Source: Planctomycetota bacterium (GTDB taxonomy: Bacteria; Planctomycetota; SZUA-567; H5-PLA8). From it: DNA of 64,000 nucleotides. A program made the translations under genes and the position numbers. A model generated the notes under the pieces. That model was not told where the DNA came from. It did not search any database and saw nothing but the letters and a program-made list of their open reading frames with translations. The first letter of the stretch is position 1. Every line of letters begins with the position of its first letter. Positions 17,506 through 25,866 of the stretch are shown here, one piece after another. The stretch spans positions 124,001 to 188,000 of the forward strand of contig JABTUM010000003.1 of assembly GCA_015075375.1 (NCBI GenBank). The letters are read 5' to 3'.

Positions 17506-19392
17506 TCAGTGCGCCCCGGCCGGGAAGACCGCGCGCAGAACTTCCTGCGCCTCCTCCACCCCGTCGGCCCCCGCAAGCCGCGCCTGCGCGAAATGCTGGT
17601 CCGCCGGTTCGTGCCGCCCGGCCATCCACAAAAACGCGCCCAGCAGATAATGATCGCTCGCGCGCGCCTCGTCGAAGACCACCTGCATCAGGCCCAGCAG
17701 ATCGGACTCGCGAATCTGCGCCCACGTCCACGGCATCTTGTTCCCGTTGAACGAAAGCTGCACGTTCTTCTCGTCGGCGCTCAACAGTTTCACCGCCTCC
17801 GGCTTATCGCCGAAGAGGCGCAAGTACGCCCGCGGGTGCGCCCCGGCCTGGATCGCCTCGATCACGCGCGCCACAAGTTGCGCCTTCCAGCGTTCCCGCT
17901 GCGTCTTCTGCCGCGCCTCGTCGACCGCCGGCTTCGCCGGCCCGGTCTCCGGCTTGGCGGCCGGCGTCGCGCCAGGCGTCGCGGCCGCCACGGCCGTCCC
18001 TTCGCCGGGAGATGCCGCCGCCGCGGCAGCCACCGCCACCCCGGCTTGAGCCCCCGACTCGAACGCCCCCAAATCGGGCTCGCCTTCGATCTTGCGCGCT
18101 TCGGTCTTCAACGGATGGACGTAATGCTTCAGCGCCAGCGCCCCCGCCGGCGGAGCGCCGGGCACCGCCGGCAGCGCCAAATCCTTCAGCGCCAGCCCCG
18201 AGCCGAACGGCGCCGCCGCCTGCTTCAGCCGGTAATCGAAGACCGCCGGATTCTCGAAGGGCGGCGCCTCGCCCGCGCTCACGTGGTTCCCTTCCGCGGT
18301 CAGCTTCGCCCCGCCCAGGAACTCGGCCCGCGGCCCCATCCAGTTGTGCGTCCCCGAAAACGCTTCGGGCTTCCCGCCGGCCCGCACGCCCGACAGGCGC
18401 AGTTCCTTCTCCGAAGGACCGGCCTGCCAGACGATGTTGTTGAACAGCTTCGCGCCGGCCCCCGGAGCCGAAAGCTCCACGATCGGCGCGCGCGAATACG
18501 TCACGATCGTGTTGTGGACGACGTGAATCGTACCGTTGTGCGGGCTGCCCACGTCCTGCCCGAACTGGATCACCGTCCCGTTGTCGCACGTGGGGCTCTT
18601 GACGATCAGATTCCCCAGCAACACCGCGTCGCTGTTCGGCGCCTCGGTGTTCTGGTGCCCGTCCACCAGATCGAACTCCCGGTTCAGCGAATCGTGCACG
18701 AAGCAGAACTCCACCCGCGTGTGGTGCGCGCGGCTCTTCACGTTATGCCCGGTGATCGGGTGGCTCACTTCGCAGCCGTGCAGCGTCACGCTCGTGCCGC
18801 CCAGATAGAAATTGTGGTTCAGCCCCGGATCTTCTTTGCTCCCGTTGTGGTGAACGTGGCAGAACTCGACGCGCAGATTCGACATCGAACCCGTCTTGAT
18901 GTCGCCGTTCGCCATCATGCCCATATCGCAGGTGTGGATCTCGCAGTCGCGAATCGTGACGTGGTTGGCCGCGTTGAGGCGCACGCCCGCGCCGTTGTGC
19001 GAGCCGTTGTGCGCGTCGTACAGCTCGAACCCTTCCAGCACGCAGCCGTCGGCCCCGGGATTGAACTGAAAGATCGCGCGCGGATGCGGCTCCCGCCCGC
19101 TGTAGTCCACGCCCTTCCCGTCGATCTTTACGCGCTTGCCGTCGGGACCTTTGATGCCTTTGAAGTAGATGCGCGCTTTCTTGACCTGCAGTTCCTCGCC
19201 CCGATAGCCCTGCCCGTTCGGCAGCGGGAGCACCGCGATCAGATCCCCTTCTTTCGCTACCTTATAAGCATCCATGATCCGGCCGTACGGCTGACCCGGA
19301 CCCACACCCAAGGTCGCTGCACAAGCGCATAATCCGCTGCTGCCGATCCATAAAATACATGCCGCAAAAAGGTTACGGAATCGGATCGGCAT
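17506..19392 (-). CDS. Secreted right-handed parallel beta-helix protein
   Basis: This 628-residue protein has a signal peptide (MPIRFRNLFAACILWIGSSG). The second ATG (19392) is chosen because GGAGGT lies 7 bases upstream. Residues ~30-420 show short strand repeats with NHVTIRDCEIH, SVTLHGCEVSH and HHTRVEFCFVHD, the pattern of right-handed parallel beta-helices found in pectate-lyase-like and other polysaccharide-active proteins. An Ala/Pro-rich linker (~440-500) leads to a ~120-residue helical C-terminal domain of unknown function. A catalytic site cannot be assigned. A GTATAG-N5-CTATAC dyad lies just upstream. Confidence 0.75.
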   Translation of the reverse strand: MPIRFRNLFAACILWIGSSGLCACAATLGVGPGQPYGRIMDAYKVAKEGDLIAVLPLPNGQGYRGEELQVKKARIYFKGIKGPDGKRVKIDGKGVDYSGREPHPRAIFQFNPGADGCVLEGFELYDAHNGSHNGAGVRLNAANHVTIRDCEIHTCDMGMMANGDIKTGSMSNLRVEFCHVHHNGSKEDPGLNHNFYLGGTSVTLHGCEVSHPITGHNVKSRAHHTRVEFCFVHDSLNREFDLVDGHQNTEAPNSDAVLLGNLIVKSPTCDNGTVIQFGQDVGSPHNGTIHVVHNTIVTYSRAPIVELSAPGAGAKLFNNIVWQAGPSEKELRLSGVRAGGKPEAFSGTHNWMGPRAEFLGGAKLTAEGNHVSAGEAPPFENPAVFDYRLKQAAAPFGSGLALKDLALPAVPGAPPAGALALKHYVHPLKTEARKIEGEPDLGAFESGAQAGVAVAAAAAASPGEGTAVAAATPGATPAAKPETGPAKPAVDEARQKTQRERWKAQLVARVIEAIQAGAHPRAYLRLFGDKPEAVKLLSADEKNVQLSFNGNKMPWTWAQIRESDLLGLMQVVFDEARASDHYLLGAFLWMAGRHEPADQHFAQARLAGADGVEEAQEVLRAVFPAGAH

Positions 19393-19430
19393 CCATCGCA
19401 CCTCCACCCGGCTTGCCCTTTACACCTAAC

Positions 19431-19447
19431 GTATAGACCACCTATAC
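19431..19447 (-). promoter_or_regulatory. Candidate operator: perfect dyad GTATAG-N5-CTATAC
   Basis: GTATAG (19431-19436) and CTATAC (19442-19447) are perfect inverted copies separated by ACCAC. The site is 39-55 bases upstream of the beta-helix gene start. The 11-mer GTATAGACCAC recurs at 59975. Confidence 0.45.
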
Positions 19448-19469
19448 CTTTCTCTCTACATGCACCGAT

Positions 19470-19907
19470 TCAGGCCTCGGGAGCACGACAATACTGGATA
19501 AAGTCCGTCCGCGGACACGCCACGCCCTGCCCCGCATAGTAGCTCGAAAGCTGTCCGCGATGGTGAAACGCGTGCGTGACCAGATGCAGCAGGATATCCG
19601 ATACGGGCGACGCGAAAGCCTCGCCGCTGAAACGCCGGTACTCGATCACCCGGTCCAAATCGCCGCCCAGAACCTCCGCGTACCGGACGCGATGAACCTC
19701 CAGCATCCGATCCAGTTCGTCCCGGCTCAAGAGTTCGAACAAGAGCGGCCCCGGCTCGCGGCCGGCCAGCCGGTCGAACCATGCGCGCTCCGCCAGCAGC
19801 AGATGCGCCACCAGCCGGCGCGGGCGGTCTTCCAAGGGCCGGTCGTAGACGAACGCGATCCAGCGCGCGTTCGCCCATAAGGTTTGTTCGATCAGCTTCT
19901 TGAGCAC
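19470..19907 (-). CDS. DinB-like four-helix metal-binding protein
   Basis: This 145-residue protein starts at GTG 19907 with GGGAGG six bases upstream. It has the DinB/DfsB-like layout: an N-terminal helix with VAHLLLAE and a C-terminal HLVTHAFHHRGQLSSYY motif that supplies the histidine metal ligands. Members include thiol-dependent transferases and damage-inducible proteins of unclear role. Its 3' end is close to the upstream region of the beta-helix gene, but a functional link is not evident. Confidence 0.82.
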   Translation of the reverse strand: MLKKLIEQTLWANARWIAFVYDRPLEDRPRRLVAHLLLAERAWFDRLAGREPGPLLFELLSRDELDRMLEVHRVRYAEVLGGDLDRVIEYRRFSGEAFASPVSDILLHLVTHAFHHRGQLSSYYAGQGVACPRTDFIQYCRAPEA

Positions 19908-19998
19908 GCGAGCCTCCCGGGAGCGCGCTGGCTCCCGGGAATAAGCTCGCAGTTGATTCGCTTGCGGTCAAGCGGGGAGCAACCGTCTTACGAAGTCC

Positions 19999-20037
19999 TG
20001 CCGTGCCCCTGCCGTGCCCTTGCCGTGCCCTTGCCGT
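19999..20037. repeat. 11-bp tandem repeat, 3.5 copies
   Basis: The unit TGCCGTGCCCT occurs at 19999, 20010 and 20021 (the first copy ends in C), with a partial copy from 20032. It lies in the intergenic space between DinB and the SGNH gene. Confidence 0.7.
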
Positions 20038-20038
20038 C

Positions 20039-20100
20039 TCCCCTCCTTGCCAAGGAGGGCTTGTCGCGCCGTAGCGCAGCGAAGGCGGAGCAGGGGTGGT
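20039..20100. repeat. Palindromic intergenic repeat (CCCCTCCTTGCC type)
   Basis: CCCTCCTTGCCAAGGAGGG forms a hairpin; it is followed by CGCCGTAGCGCAGCGAAGGC and GGAGCAGGGGTGGT. Related shorter copies are at 6779 and 23486, so this is a dispersed repeat family. Confidence 0.55.
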
Positions 20101-20151
20101 GCCAAAACAACCCGCGCCAAGCGCCTTCCGTAAAGCCCTGACCGAAAAAGC

Positions 20152-21012
20152 TTACTTCGCGTCGAGGACCTGAGCCTTCACGATCATCCCCTTCTGCACC
20201 GTCGTGTATCCGCGCAGCAGGTAACCGCTCTTCTTCAGGTTCTCTTCCGTCGCAGGTCCGGCCGCGATCCCGTTGACGCTCAGGTGAATCCCGTCCTTGT
20301 CGAGGTACGCATCCATGTACCCGTCGCCGGCCCGCGCCTTCATCTCCGCGTTGAGGTCCAGCAGCGGGATCTTCTTCTTCTCGGCCAGTTGCCGCAGCGC
20401 CGTGTTGTACGCCTCGCAGGCTTCCAGGCGGTGCTTGTGCGGCGGGAGCGTCGAGAGAATCGGCACCGTACCGTTCGCGAGGAACAGATCCATCGCCTTC
20501 TCCACGTCCGCGATGTACTGCGCCACCGGGCGGTTGCCCGAAAGATCGTTCGTCCCCAGCATGTACAGCACAAGCTGCGGGTTGTACTTCTTGATCAACG
20601 CATCCAGCGCCGGGATGCCCGCCTTGCCGCCCTTCAACGACTCGTCGGCGCGAATGCCGCTCACCGCCGTGTGGCTCCGCCCGCCCGCCGCGTCCGCCGC
20701 GGCCAGGTGAAATCCGTCGCTGTCGTTCTTCTCGCCCGCATGAGCCCACTTCAAGAACGCTTTCTCGGCCGGCGATTGGCCCTGACCGTAGCGGCAATAC
20801 TGCGTGTTCGGATTCGCGTACGTGATCGAATCCCCCACCAGCAGATACACGCCCTGCGTCCCGCTGAACTTCTTGGCGACCTCCTTCATGGGCGTCGCCC
20901 AATCGTAGGTCTCGGCCGGAGCTTTCAGCCCGCCGCCCTCTTGTGCAAATCCCATCCCAGCGCACAATCCAACGCACAACATCAGCCTCAACAAGGACTT
21001 GTAAGACAACAT
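20152..21012 (-). CDS. Secreted SGNH/GDSL-type esterase
   Basis: This 286-residue protein starts at ATG 21012, where AGGAG lies eight bases upstream and a signal peptide (MLSYKSLLRLMLCVGLCAGM, cleavage near GFAQ) begins. SGNH blocks are present: GDSI (nucleophile Ser), GTND (block III) and DGIHLS (catalytic Asp and His). Such exported enzymes often deacetylate or de-esterify plant or algal polysaccharides; the substrate here is not known. A TATACACCAC motif similar to the putative operator at 19431 is found at 21061-21070, upstream of this gene. Confidence 0.85.
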   Translation of the reverse strand: MLSYKSLLRLMLCVGLCAGMGFAQEGGGLKAPAETYDWATPMKEVAKKFSGTQGVYLLVGDSITYANPNTQYCRYGQGQSPAEKAFLKWAHAGEKNDSDGFHLAAADAAGGRSHTAVSGIRADESLKGGKAGIPALDALIKKYNPQLVLYMLGTNDLSGNRPVAQYIADVEKAMDLFLANGTVPILSTLPPHKHRLEACEAYNTALRQLAEKKKIPLLDLNAEMKARAGDGYMDAYLDKDGIHLSVNGIAAGPATEENLKKSGYLLRGYTTVQKGMIVKAQVLDAK

Positions 21013-21101
21013 GAGCGCTCTCCTAAGTTCCACCCAACGTGGTTTAGACATCTAGCGACATATACACCACTAAACAGCGGCCGAGCCCCTGTTGAAGAAT
21101 T

Positions 21102-21965
21102 TCAGCGCGCTTTCGGGCGTTTCCCGTACACCGCATAGTTAAAAACCGAGACCAGGTCAGCCGCGCGCCATGACATGCTCCGGCTGTGGTTGAACGTCTT
21201 GCCCGGACCCGCATCCTCGGGCCGATACGACGGCTCGCGCATCTCGATCTCCAGCGTAAACGGCCCCTTCCACGCCACCGGCGCGTGCTTGCCCTTGCGC
21301 ACCTCGTCCACCGCGTGCGCCGAACGCTCCCGGATCTCCGCGCAGACCACCGACGGCATCCGGTGAATCGCGCACTGCTCGCTGAATCCTTCCTTCGTCT
21401 CCACCGTGACGGTCGCCGGCGCCAGTGTCTTCACCTGCTCGCACGCCAGCCGCTCCCCGCTGAAAAACGGAGCCGGAATCCCGTGGTGCCCCGCGATCAG
21501 GATCGAAATATCGAACTCGCTCACCGGGCGCCCGTTGATCCGGTAATGCTTCACGCTCTTGCTCATCGTGTGGCTCAGCGTCCCCGCCGTCGTGTCCGAA
21601 ATCGCGTGCATCCCGACGTGAAAGATCGCGTCGCAGCGGTCGAGGCCGATCAGCCAATACGGCCGCATCTTGCCGCGAAACAGCAGCGCCTTCGGATGCA
21701 GCTCCTCGATCAGGATCGTCCGGCCCGCGCCGTGAGCGTCGTTCACGATCACTTCGTCTACGCCCGCGTCCACGCAGCCTTCGACGCAGGCGTTCACTTC
21801 GGCGGTCAGCAGCCGCTGCATCTCGGCGCGCTCGTACACGTAGCGAGCCGTATTCACGTAATCGGCGTGCCGCGGATCCCAGTCGTCGACGCCCGCGCAG
21901 CCTTCCAGGTCGGTCATCAGGTACACGCGGCGCACGTCCCGCGAACGGCTCGCCTTTTTAGCCAT
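21102..21965 (-). CDS. M55-family D-aminopeptidase (DppA-like)
   Basis: This 287-residue protein resembles DppA, a zinc D-aminopeptidase that acts on D-Ala-containing peptides. It shows the N-terminal metal motif MTDLEG, the VNDAHGAG histidine, the GMHA histidine, and NGRPVSEFDI. ATG 21965 is chosen as the start because MAKK begins there after a G-rich GGGGGATGGGG stretch; the open frame extends further but in a poorly conserved region. It is divergent from the M28 peptidase gene 127 bases away, so both may serve peptide or peptidoglycan recycling. Confidence 0.87.
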   Translation of the reverse strand: MAKKASRSRDVRRVYLMTDLEGCAGVDDWDPRHADYVNTARYVYERAEMQRLLTAEVNACVEGCVDAGVDEVIVNDAHGAGRTILIEELHPKALLFRGKMRPYWLIGLDRCDAIFHVGMHAISDTTAGTLSHTMSKSVKHYRINGRPVSEFDISILIAGHHGIPAPFFSGERLACEQVKTLAPATVTVETKEGFSEQCAIHRMPSVVCAEIRERSAHAVDEVRKGKHAPVAWKGPFTLEIEMREPSYRPEDAGPGKTFNHSRSMSWRAADLVSVFNYAVYGKRPKAR

Positions 21966-22091
21966 GCCCCATCCCCCCTCGCTCGAATCCCGGCTCGCAT
22001 GCGAATCCGGCGCGCCGCTCCCGGGCGGCGCGGTATACTGCTTCCGATTCGTACACGCTTGCAACCTTTACTCTTAGCGAGGATCGCTCGC

Positions 22092-23420
22092 ATGGCCAGT
22101 GCCGTCCTGCCCCCCATCCGCCCCCAGCATCTCCTCCCGCATTGGGAAATGCTCTGCAACACCATCGGCGAACGCCGCGCCGGCAGCGCCGCCGAACACC
22201 GCGCCGCCGAATACCTCCTCGAACAGTACCGCCGCCTGGGCTGCGCCGAAGCCCGCCTCGAAGCCTTCCCCTGCCGCATGCTCAAACGCGCCGAGGCGCG
22301 CATCGAAATCCCCCAAGGCAAGCGCTGGGTCCGCGTCCCCTGCTCGGTCCTCGCCGGAAGCCCCTCCACCACGCCCGCCGACCGGCCCGTCGAACGCGAA
22401 CTCGTCTGGCTCGAACTCCCCGATCAGAAAGAACGCCTCAAGCCCGGAAGCCTCAAAGGCAAAGCGCTCCTCGTCTTCGGTCCCCTCAGCACCGATACCG
22501 ACGGACACCGAAAGCTCGTGCGCAGCGGAGCCGAAGTCATCCTGTGGGTCGACGACCGCCTGCCCATGGAATGGCCCAAGGCCGACGGGCTCCTCCCCGA
22601 ATGGGTCCGCCTCCACGGAGCCCGCCCCACCGTCGGCGTCGCGTACCGCAGCGCTTACCAGTGGCGCATCGACGGCGTGAAGCGCGTGCGCGCCTGCGTG
22701 CGGACCGAAGTGGTCGATGCGGTGAGTTACAACGTCGTCGCCGACTGGACCGGGCGCGATCCGAAGGCCGGCATGGTCGCCTTCGGCTGCCACTACGATA
22801 CGCAGCTTGGCAACCCCGGAGCCGACGACAACGCCAGCGGAACGGTCAGCTTATTGGCGCTCGCTCGAACGCTGGGCACGCGCGCGCGCAAGAAGCCCAC
22901 CCGCCGCGGACTGCGCTTCATCTCGTTCGGGACCGAAGAACAGCTCAGCGTCGGAGCCAAGCATTACGTCCTCAAACACCGCCGCGAAATGAACGCGCAC
23001 GCGGTCCTCTTCAACTTCGATTCGCTCTCCTCGGCGCTGGGGCATACCGAACTGCTCATCGCCGGAGCCCCCGCCGTCGGGCGCTGGGCCGTCGAACGCC
23101 TCGCCAAGGCCGGACTCGAAGTCCGCCCGCACGTCGCGATCACGCCCTTCGGCGACCACTTCCCGCTCACCGTCTACGGCGTCCCGGCCGTCTGGTACCA
23201 CCGCAGCAACTTCCCCGGCGGGCGCTGGCAGCACCACAGCCCCCACGATCACCTCGGCACCGTCAGCCCCGAAGCGCTCTGCCGCATCCTCAACGCCGCC
23301 GCGCCGCTCGCCCTCGAAGCCGCCGAAACCCCCAAGCTCCCCTTCCCCCGCGGCATGCCCAAAGAACAACGCCCCGAGATCCTCCGCCTCGCCCGCGACC
23401 TCTTCGACCTCCCGGTATAA
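22092..23420 (+). CDS. M28-family zinc aminopeptidase-like protein
   Basis: This 442-residue protein has an M28 catalytic core: GCHYDTQLGNPGADDNASG (His and bridging Asp), SFGTEEQ (catalytic Glu pair) and the late HHSPHDHLG histidine. A PA-like insert lies before the core (residues ~120-190). No signal peptide is visible. ATG 22092 has AGGA about ten bases upstream. The family removes N-terminal amino acids from peptides. Divergent to the M55 peptidase. Confidence 0.87.
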   Translation: MASAVLPPIRPQHLLPHWEMLCNTIGERRAGSAAEHRAAEYLLEQYRRLGCAEARLEAFPCRMLKRAEARIEIPQGKRWVRVPCSVLAGSPSTTPADRPVERELVWLELPDQKERLKPGSLKGKALLVFGPLSTDTDGHRKLVRSGAEVILWVDDRLPMEWPKADGLLPEWVRLHGARPTVGVAYRSAYQWRIDGVKRVRACVRTEVVDAVSYNVVADWTGRDPKAGMVAFGCHYDTQLGNPGADDNASGTVSLLALARTLGTRARKKPTRRGLRFISFGTEEQLSVGAKHYVLKHRREMNAHAVLFNFDSLSSALGHTELLIAGAPAVGRWAVERLAKAGLEVRPHVAITPFGDHFPLTVYGVPAVWYHRSNFPGGRWQHHSPHDHLGTVSPEALCRILNAAAPLALEAAETPKLPFPRGMPKEQRPEILRLARDLFDLPV

Positions 23421-23485
23421 GGCCGCGCGGCCGAGGCCCCAAGCGCCCGCTGAATCGGAGTGTGTTGAAGTAGACGCCGTTCTTC

Positions 23486-23522
23486 CCCTCTCCCTCTGGG
23501 AGAGGGCAGGGTGAGGGAGGTT
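23486..23522. repeat. Palindromic intergenic repeat
   Basis: CCCCTCTCCCTCTGGGAGAG and the following GGCAGGGTGAGGGAGG form a hairpin. It is related in layout to the repeats at 6779 and 20039 and lies between convergent genes. Confidence 0.5.
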
Positions 23523-23560
23523 TCGCAACAGCCCCGACCGCCCGCGGCCGCTACCGCCCC

Positions 23561-24112
23561 TCACACCGTAAGCGAACCGCGGAAGCCCCGCGCCGCGTAG
23601 TACGACTGAGCGCCGTTGTGATACGTGAACACCTTCCCATAGCGCCGGTCGCCAAACAGCGCCCCGCCGAGCGCCCGAACGTCGGACGGCGTCTGGATCC
23701 AACTCGACGTCTTGGTATCGAAGTCGCCCAGCGCTTGCAGCTCGCGGTACTGCGCTTCCGTCAGCAATTCGATGCCCATCGCCGCGGCCATTTCGACCGC
23801 GCTGGTTTCGGGCGCGTGCTCCTTCCGGGACGTCCGAGCTTCCCCGTCGTAACACGTGCTCCGGCGCCCAACGGGACTTTCGGGCGAGCAATCCATGAAG
23901 ACGAAGCCCCGCGACCCGGCAAGCTTGCCCACCACATCGGGCTCCCCGCCCGTCGCCTCCATCCGCTGCAGCGCTTCAAGGGCCGCCCGGTTCCCTTCGA
24001 GCCTCGAGCGCACCTCCGCCCAAGCGATGCCCGCATGCCGGCGCAGGTGCTTCTCGAAACGAGCTTCCAGCACCTGAATCAACGTCTGCCGTTCCTGTGC
24101 TTTCCTGGCCAT
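23561..24112 (-). CDS. DUF4256 family protein
   Basis: This 183-residue protein matches the DUF4256 family closely as I remember it: FMDCSPESPVGRRSTCYDGE, the SRKEHAPETSAVEMAAAMG segment and GGALFGDRRYGKVFTYHNGA. The family is widespread and without known function. It has no signal peptide or membrane segment. It opens the accessory region of minus-strand small genes at 23.5-28 kb. Confidence 0.85.
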   Translation of the reverse strand: MARKAQERQTLIQVLEARFEKHLRRHAGIAWAEVRSRLEGNRAALEALQRMEATGGEPDVVGKLAGSRGFVFMDCSPESPVGRRSTCYDGEARTSRKEHAPETSAVEMAAAMGIELLTEAQYRELQALGDFDTKTSSWIQTPSDVRALGGALFGDRRYGKVFTYHNGAQSYYAARGFRGSLTV

Positions 24113-24172
24113 GGCGACTCCTTCGCTATCGAGGAGTGATCCGTAGGCCCGATGGCGCGGTCACTCAGCCGC

Positions 24173-24241
24173 GCCGAACGTGAACGCGTCGCCCGTCCAG
24201 GTCCTGGTGCCACGGCGCTGCGGCCGTTTGCAACGCGTGCC
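24173..24241. repeat. Diverged direct repeat, copy P
   Basis: It begins GCCGAACGTGAACGC and continues with GCCACGGCGCTGCGGCCGTT. The same order of words, with scattered substitutions, is seen at 26601-26670 upstream of another gene of the accessory region. Confidence 0.5.
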
Positions 24242-24250
24242 CCAAGGCGC

Positions 24251-24394
24251 GCCGCCCGCGCTAGCATCCCCCAAGATATCAACTCCATGGGAAACGCGTT
24301 CAACATACCCCGCCTGAAAGGCGGCATTCATGTAGCCAGGGGCAACGCCCCTGGACAACCGCCCCCGAATGCCAAGAGCCCTGAAAGGGCGAAT
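24251..24394. repeat. 143-bp direct repeat, copy 1, with three hairpins
   Basis: This copy is almost identical to 24853-24995. Each copy contains three short hairpins in order: CCGCCT-GAA-AGGCGG (24310-24324), CCAGGGGC-AAC-GCCCCTGG (24336-24354) and GCCCT-GAA-AGGGC (24378-24390). It ends five bases from the stop codon of the gene at 24399. Confidence 0.85.
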
Positions 24395-24398
24395 GAAC

Positions 24399-24845
24399 TT
24401 ATTCCCACAACGAATCGTCCTGAGCCCATTCCAACAACATCTGGGCTCGCGATTCAAGCAACGGTCCGAGTTCGCGCCGGGAACTCAAATCGCCGATGCG
24501 AGTATCCTCGATGGCTCGCCCTTCCCTCCAAGCCTGCACCATGCCAAGCCAGTTCTCGGCGAAAATGCGCAAGGCTTTCCGGGGATGCTGCGGCGGTTCC
24601 ACGTCGGCGGCGGAAAGGTAATCCGTAGGTAAATCGCCACAGATGGCCCACCAGCCGATCCACTCGGGACGACTCAGGCTTTCTATCGCCCAAATGGACA
24701 CATGAGGAGCCACGTGCCACGCCGGCCAGTCCCCGATTCGACCGTGTTTGAGTTTCTGAGCACGCAGGTAGTCGGCGACCCTCTTCCCCTGCGCATCGCA
24801 CCAGCGCGCCTCAACGTCAGGATCATCGTAATCCGGTTGAGTCAT
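24399..24845 (-). CDS. DUF4826-like small protein
   Basis: This 148-residue protein has the segment GDWPAWHVAPHVSIWAIESL and WWAICGDLPTDYLS, which I recall as characteristic of the DUF4826 family, of unknown function. ATG 24845 is preferred, since the open frame upstream runs into the repeat. The gene is bounded on both sides by copies of the 143-bp direct repeat, with only about five and seven bases spare, so it looks like a unit that could be gained or lost by recombination. Confidence 0.7.
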   Translation of the reverse strand: MTQPDYDDPDVEARWCDAQGKRVADYLRAQKLKHGRIGDWPAWHVAPHVSIWAIESLSRPEWIGWWAICGDLPTDYLSAADVEPPQHPRKALRIFAENWLGMVQAWREGRAIEDTRIGDLSSRRELGPLLESRAQMLLEWAQDDSLWE

Positions 24846-24852
24846 GGTGGCT

Positions 24853-24995
24853 TCCGCCCGCACTTGCATCCCCCAAGATATCAACTAATGGGAAACGCGT
24901 TCAACATGCCCCGCCTGAAAGGCGGCATTAATGTAGCCAGGGGCAACGCCCCTGGATAACCGCCCCCGAATGCCAAGAGCCCTGAAAGGGCGAAA
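24853..24995. repeat. 143-bp direct repeat, copy 2, with three hairpins
   Basis: Same order and orientation as 24251-24394 with only a few substitutions and small indels, including the three hairpins. It begins seven bases upstream of the start codon of the gene at 24399-24845. Confidence 0.85.
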
Positions 24996-25006
24996 TAACG
25001 CTATCG

Positions 25007-25111
25007 CGAGTGCCGCGGAGAAATTGCCGTGCGCCAGCTCCGCGCCCACCCATCCGCCCGCGCTCAAGCCTCTATCCCATCACCCACCGCAACGGCATCC
25101 ATTAAACAGGC
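25007..25111. repeat. Direct repeat A, copy 1
   Basis: The core 25026-25071 (starting GCCGTGCGCCAGCTCCGCG) matches 25767-25812 with one mismatch over 46 bases. The flanks GCGAGTGCCG and CGGCATCCAT also match. It borders the AT-rich gene at 25134. Confidence 0.8.
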
Positions 25112-25133
25112 TCTTGCCGACCATCTGCCAATT

Positions 25134-25691
25134 TTAGATTGATTCCTTACCTGCGAGCAAATCTTCGAGTTCGGACTTCCTTCCCCACCAGTCATTCAAC
25201 ACAATTCGAAATCCGCGTGTATTCAACACATAATTGGATGAAATCGTCTGATTGGAGTTTTCTGGACATACAATTACAGCGACAATCAAGCCGTAAATCA
25301 GTGATGCAGGCAATACGAGAAGACCGTTTTCAACTTGAATTCTATTCTCATCAACAAACTTAAGCGTAGAAGGCAGCTCTGCGGCGTGAGCCAAACCACA
25401 TCTTACAACGTGGTAAAGAATATCCTGAATAGTACAGAGACCATTAGGGCCAGCCTTCAGATCGGGGTGGTTGTACCTCAGGTTAATGTTCATGATCGTT
25501 GGTCCAAATCCAACCTTTGTGATTAACCCAAGATTTTCGTGTATGAAATCTTTATAGCTTTTGCGACCGCGACGTTTGAAATGCTTGGTAGCCGTTGCAT
25601 CGATCGCTGTCGATATCGGCAATAGGGCGGCCTCGGCGTCGTTTTGGGCCATCCGCTCGAAGGTCTCGGCAACACGCTTTGCTATACTCAC
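25134..25691 (-). CDS. AT-rich orphan gene, hypothetical protein
   Basis: This 185-residue protein (MSIAKRVAETFERMAQND...) is not recognised. It has a hydrophobic stretch GLLVLPASLIYGLIVAVIV near residue 135, which may be a membrane segment or a buried helix, and a DILYHVVRCGLAHAAELP helix. Base and codon use are visibly more AT-rich than all neighbours, and the gene is flanked by direct repeat A on both sides. These signs suggest recent acquisition, possibly as a cassette. Function unknown. Confidence 0.7.
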   Translation of the reverse strand: MSIAKRVAETFERMAQNDAEAALLPISTAIDATATKHFKRRGRKSYKDFIHENLGLITKVGFGPTIMNINLRYNHPDLKAGPNGLCTIQDILYHVVRCGLAHAAELPSTLKFVDENRIQVENGLLVLPASLIYGLIVAVIVCPENSNQTISSNYVLNTRGFRIVLNDWWGRKSELEDLLAGKESI

Positions 25692-25733
25692 AAAATGGCC
25701 TCTGAAATCAATCTAACGGACAAGTTCAGCCCG

Positions 25734-25852
25734 GCGAGTGCCGGGACCGACTGCCCCAGATCAAACGCCGTGCGCCAGCTCCGCGCCCAACCATCCGCCC
25801 GCGCTCAAGCCTTCACCAAACCACCACCACCACGGCATCCATGAATCAGGCG
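25734..25852. repeat. Direct repeat A, copy 2
   Basis: The core 25767-25812 matches 25026-25071 with one mismatch; the outer words GCGAGTGCCG and CGGCATCCAT are also shared with copy 1, though the stretch between is longer. Confidence 0.8.
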
Positions 25853-25866
25853 ATACGTCTTGCGCC

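Noticed and set aside
19999..20037. CRISPR array
   Set aside because: Units of 11 bp are directly adjacent without spacers.
24251..24394. Small peptide encoded by the repeat (NAFNIPRLKGGIHVARGNAPG)
   Set aside because: An open frame exists through the repeat in both copies, but hairpin structure explains the conservation better and no ribosome-binding site is seen.
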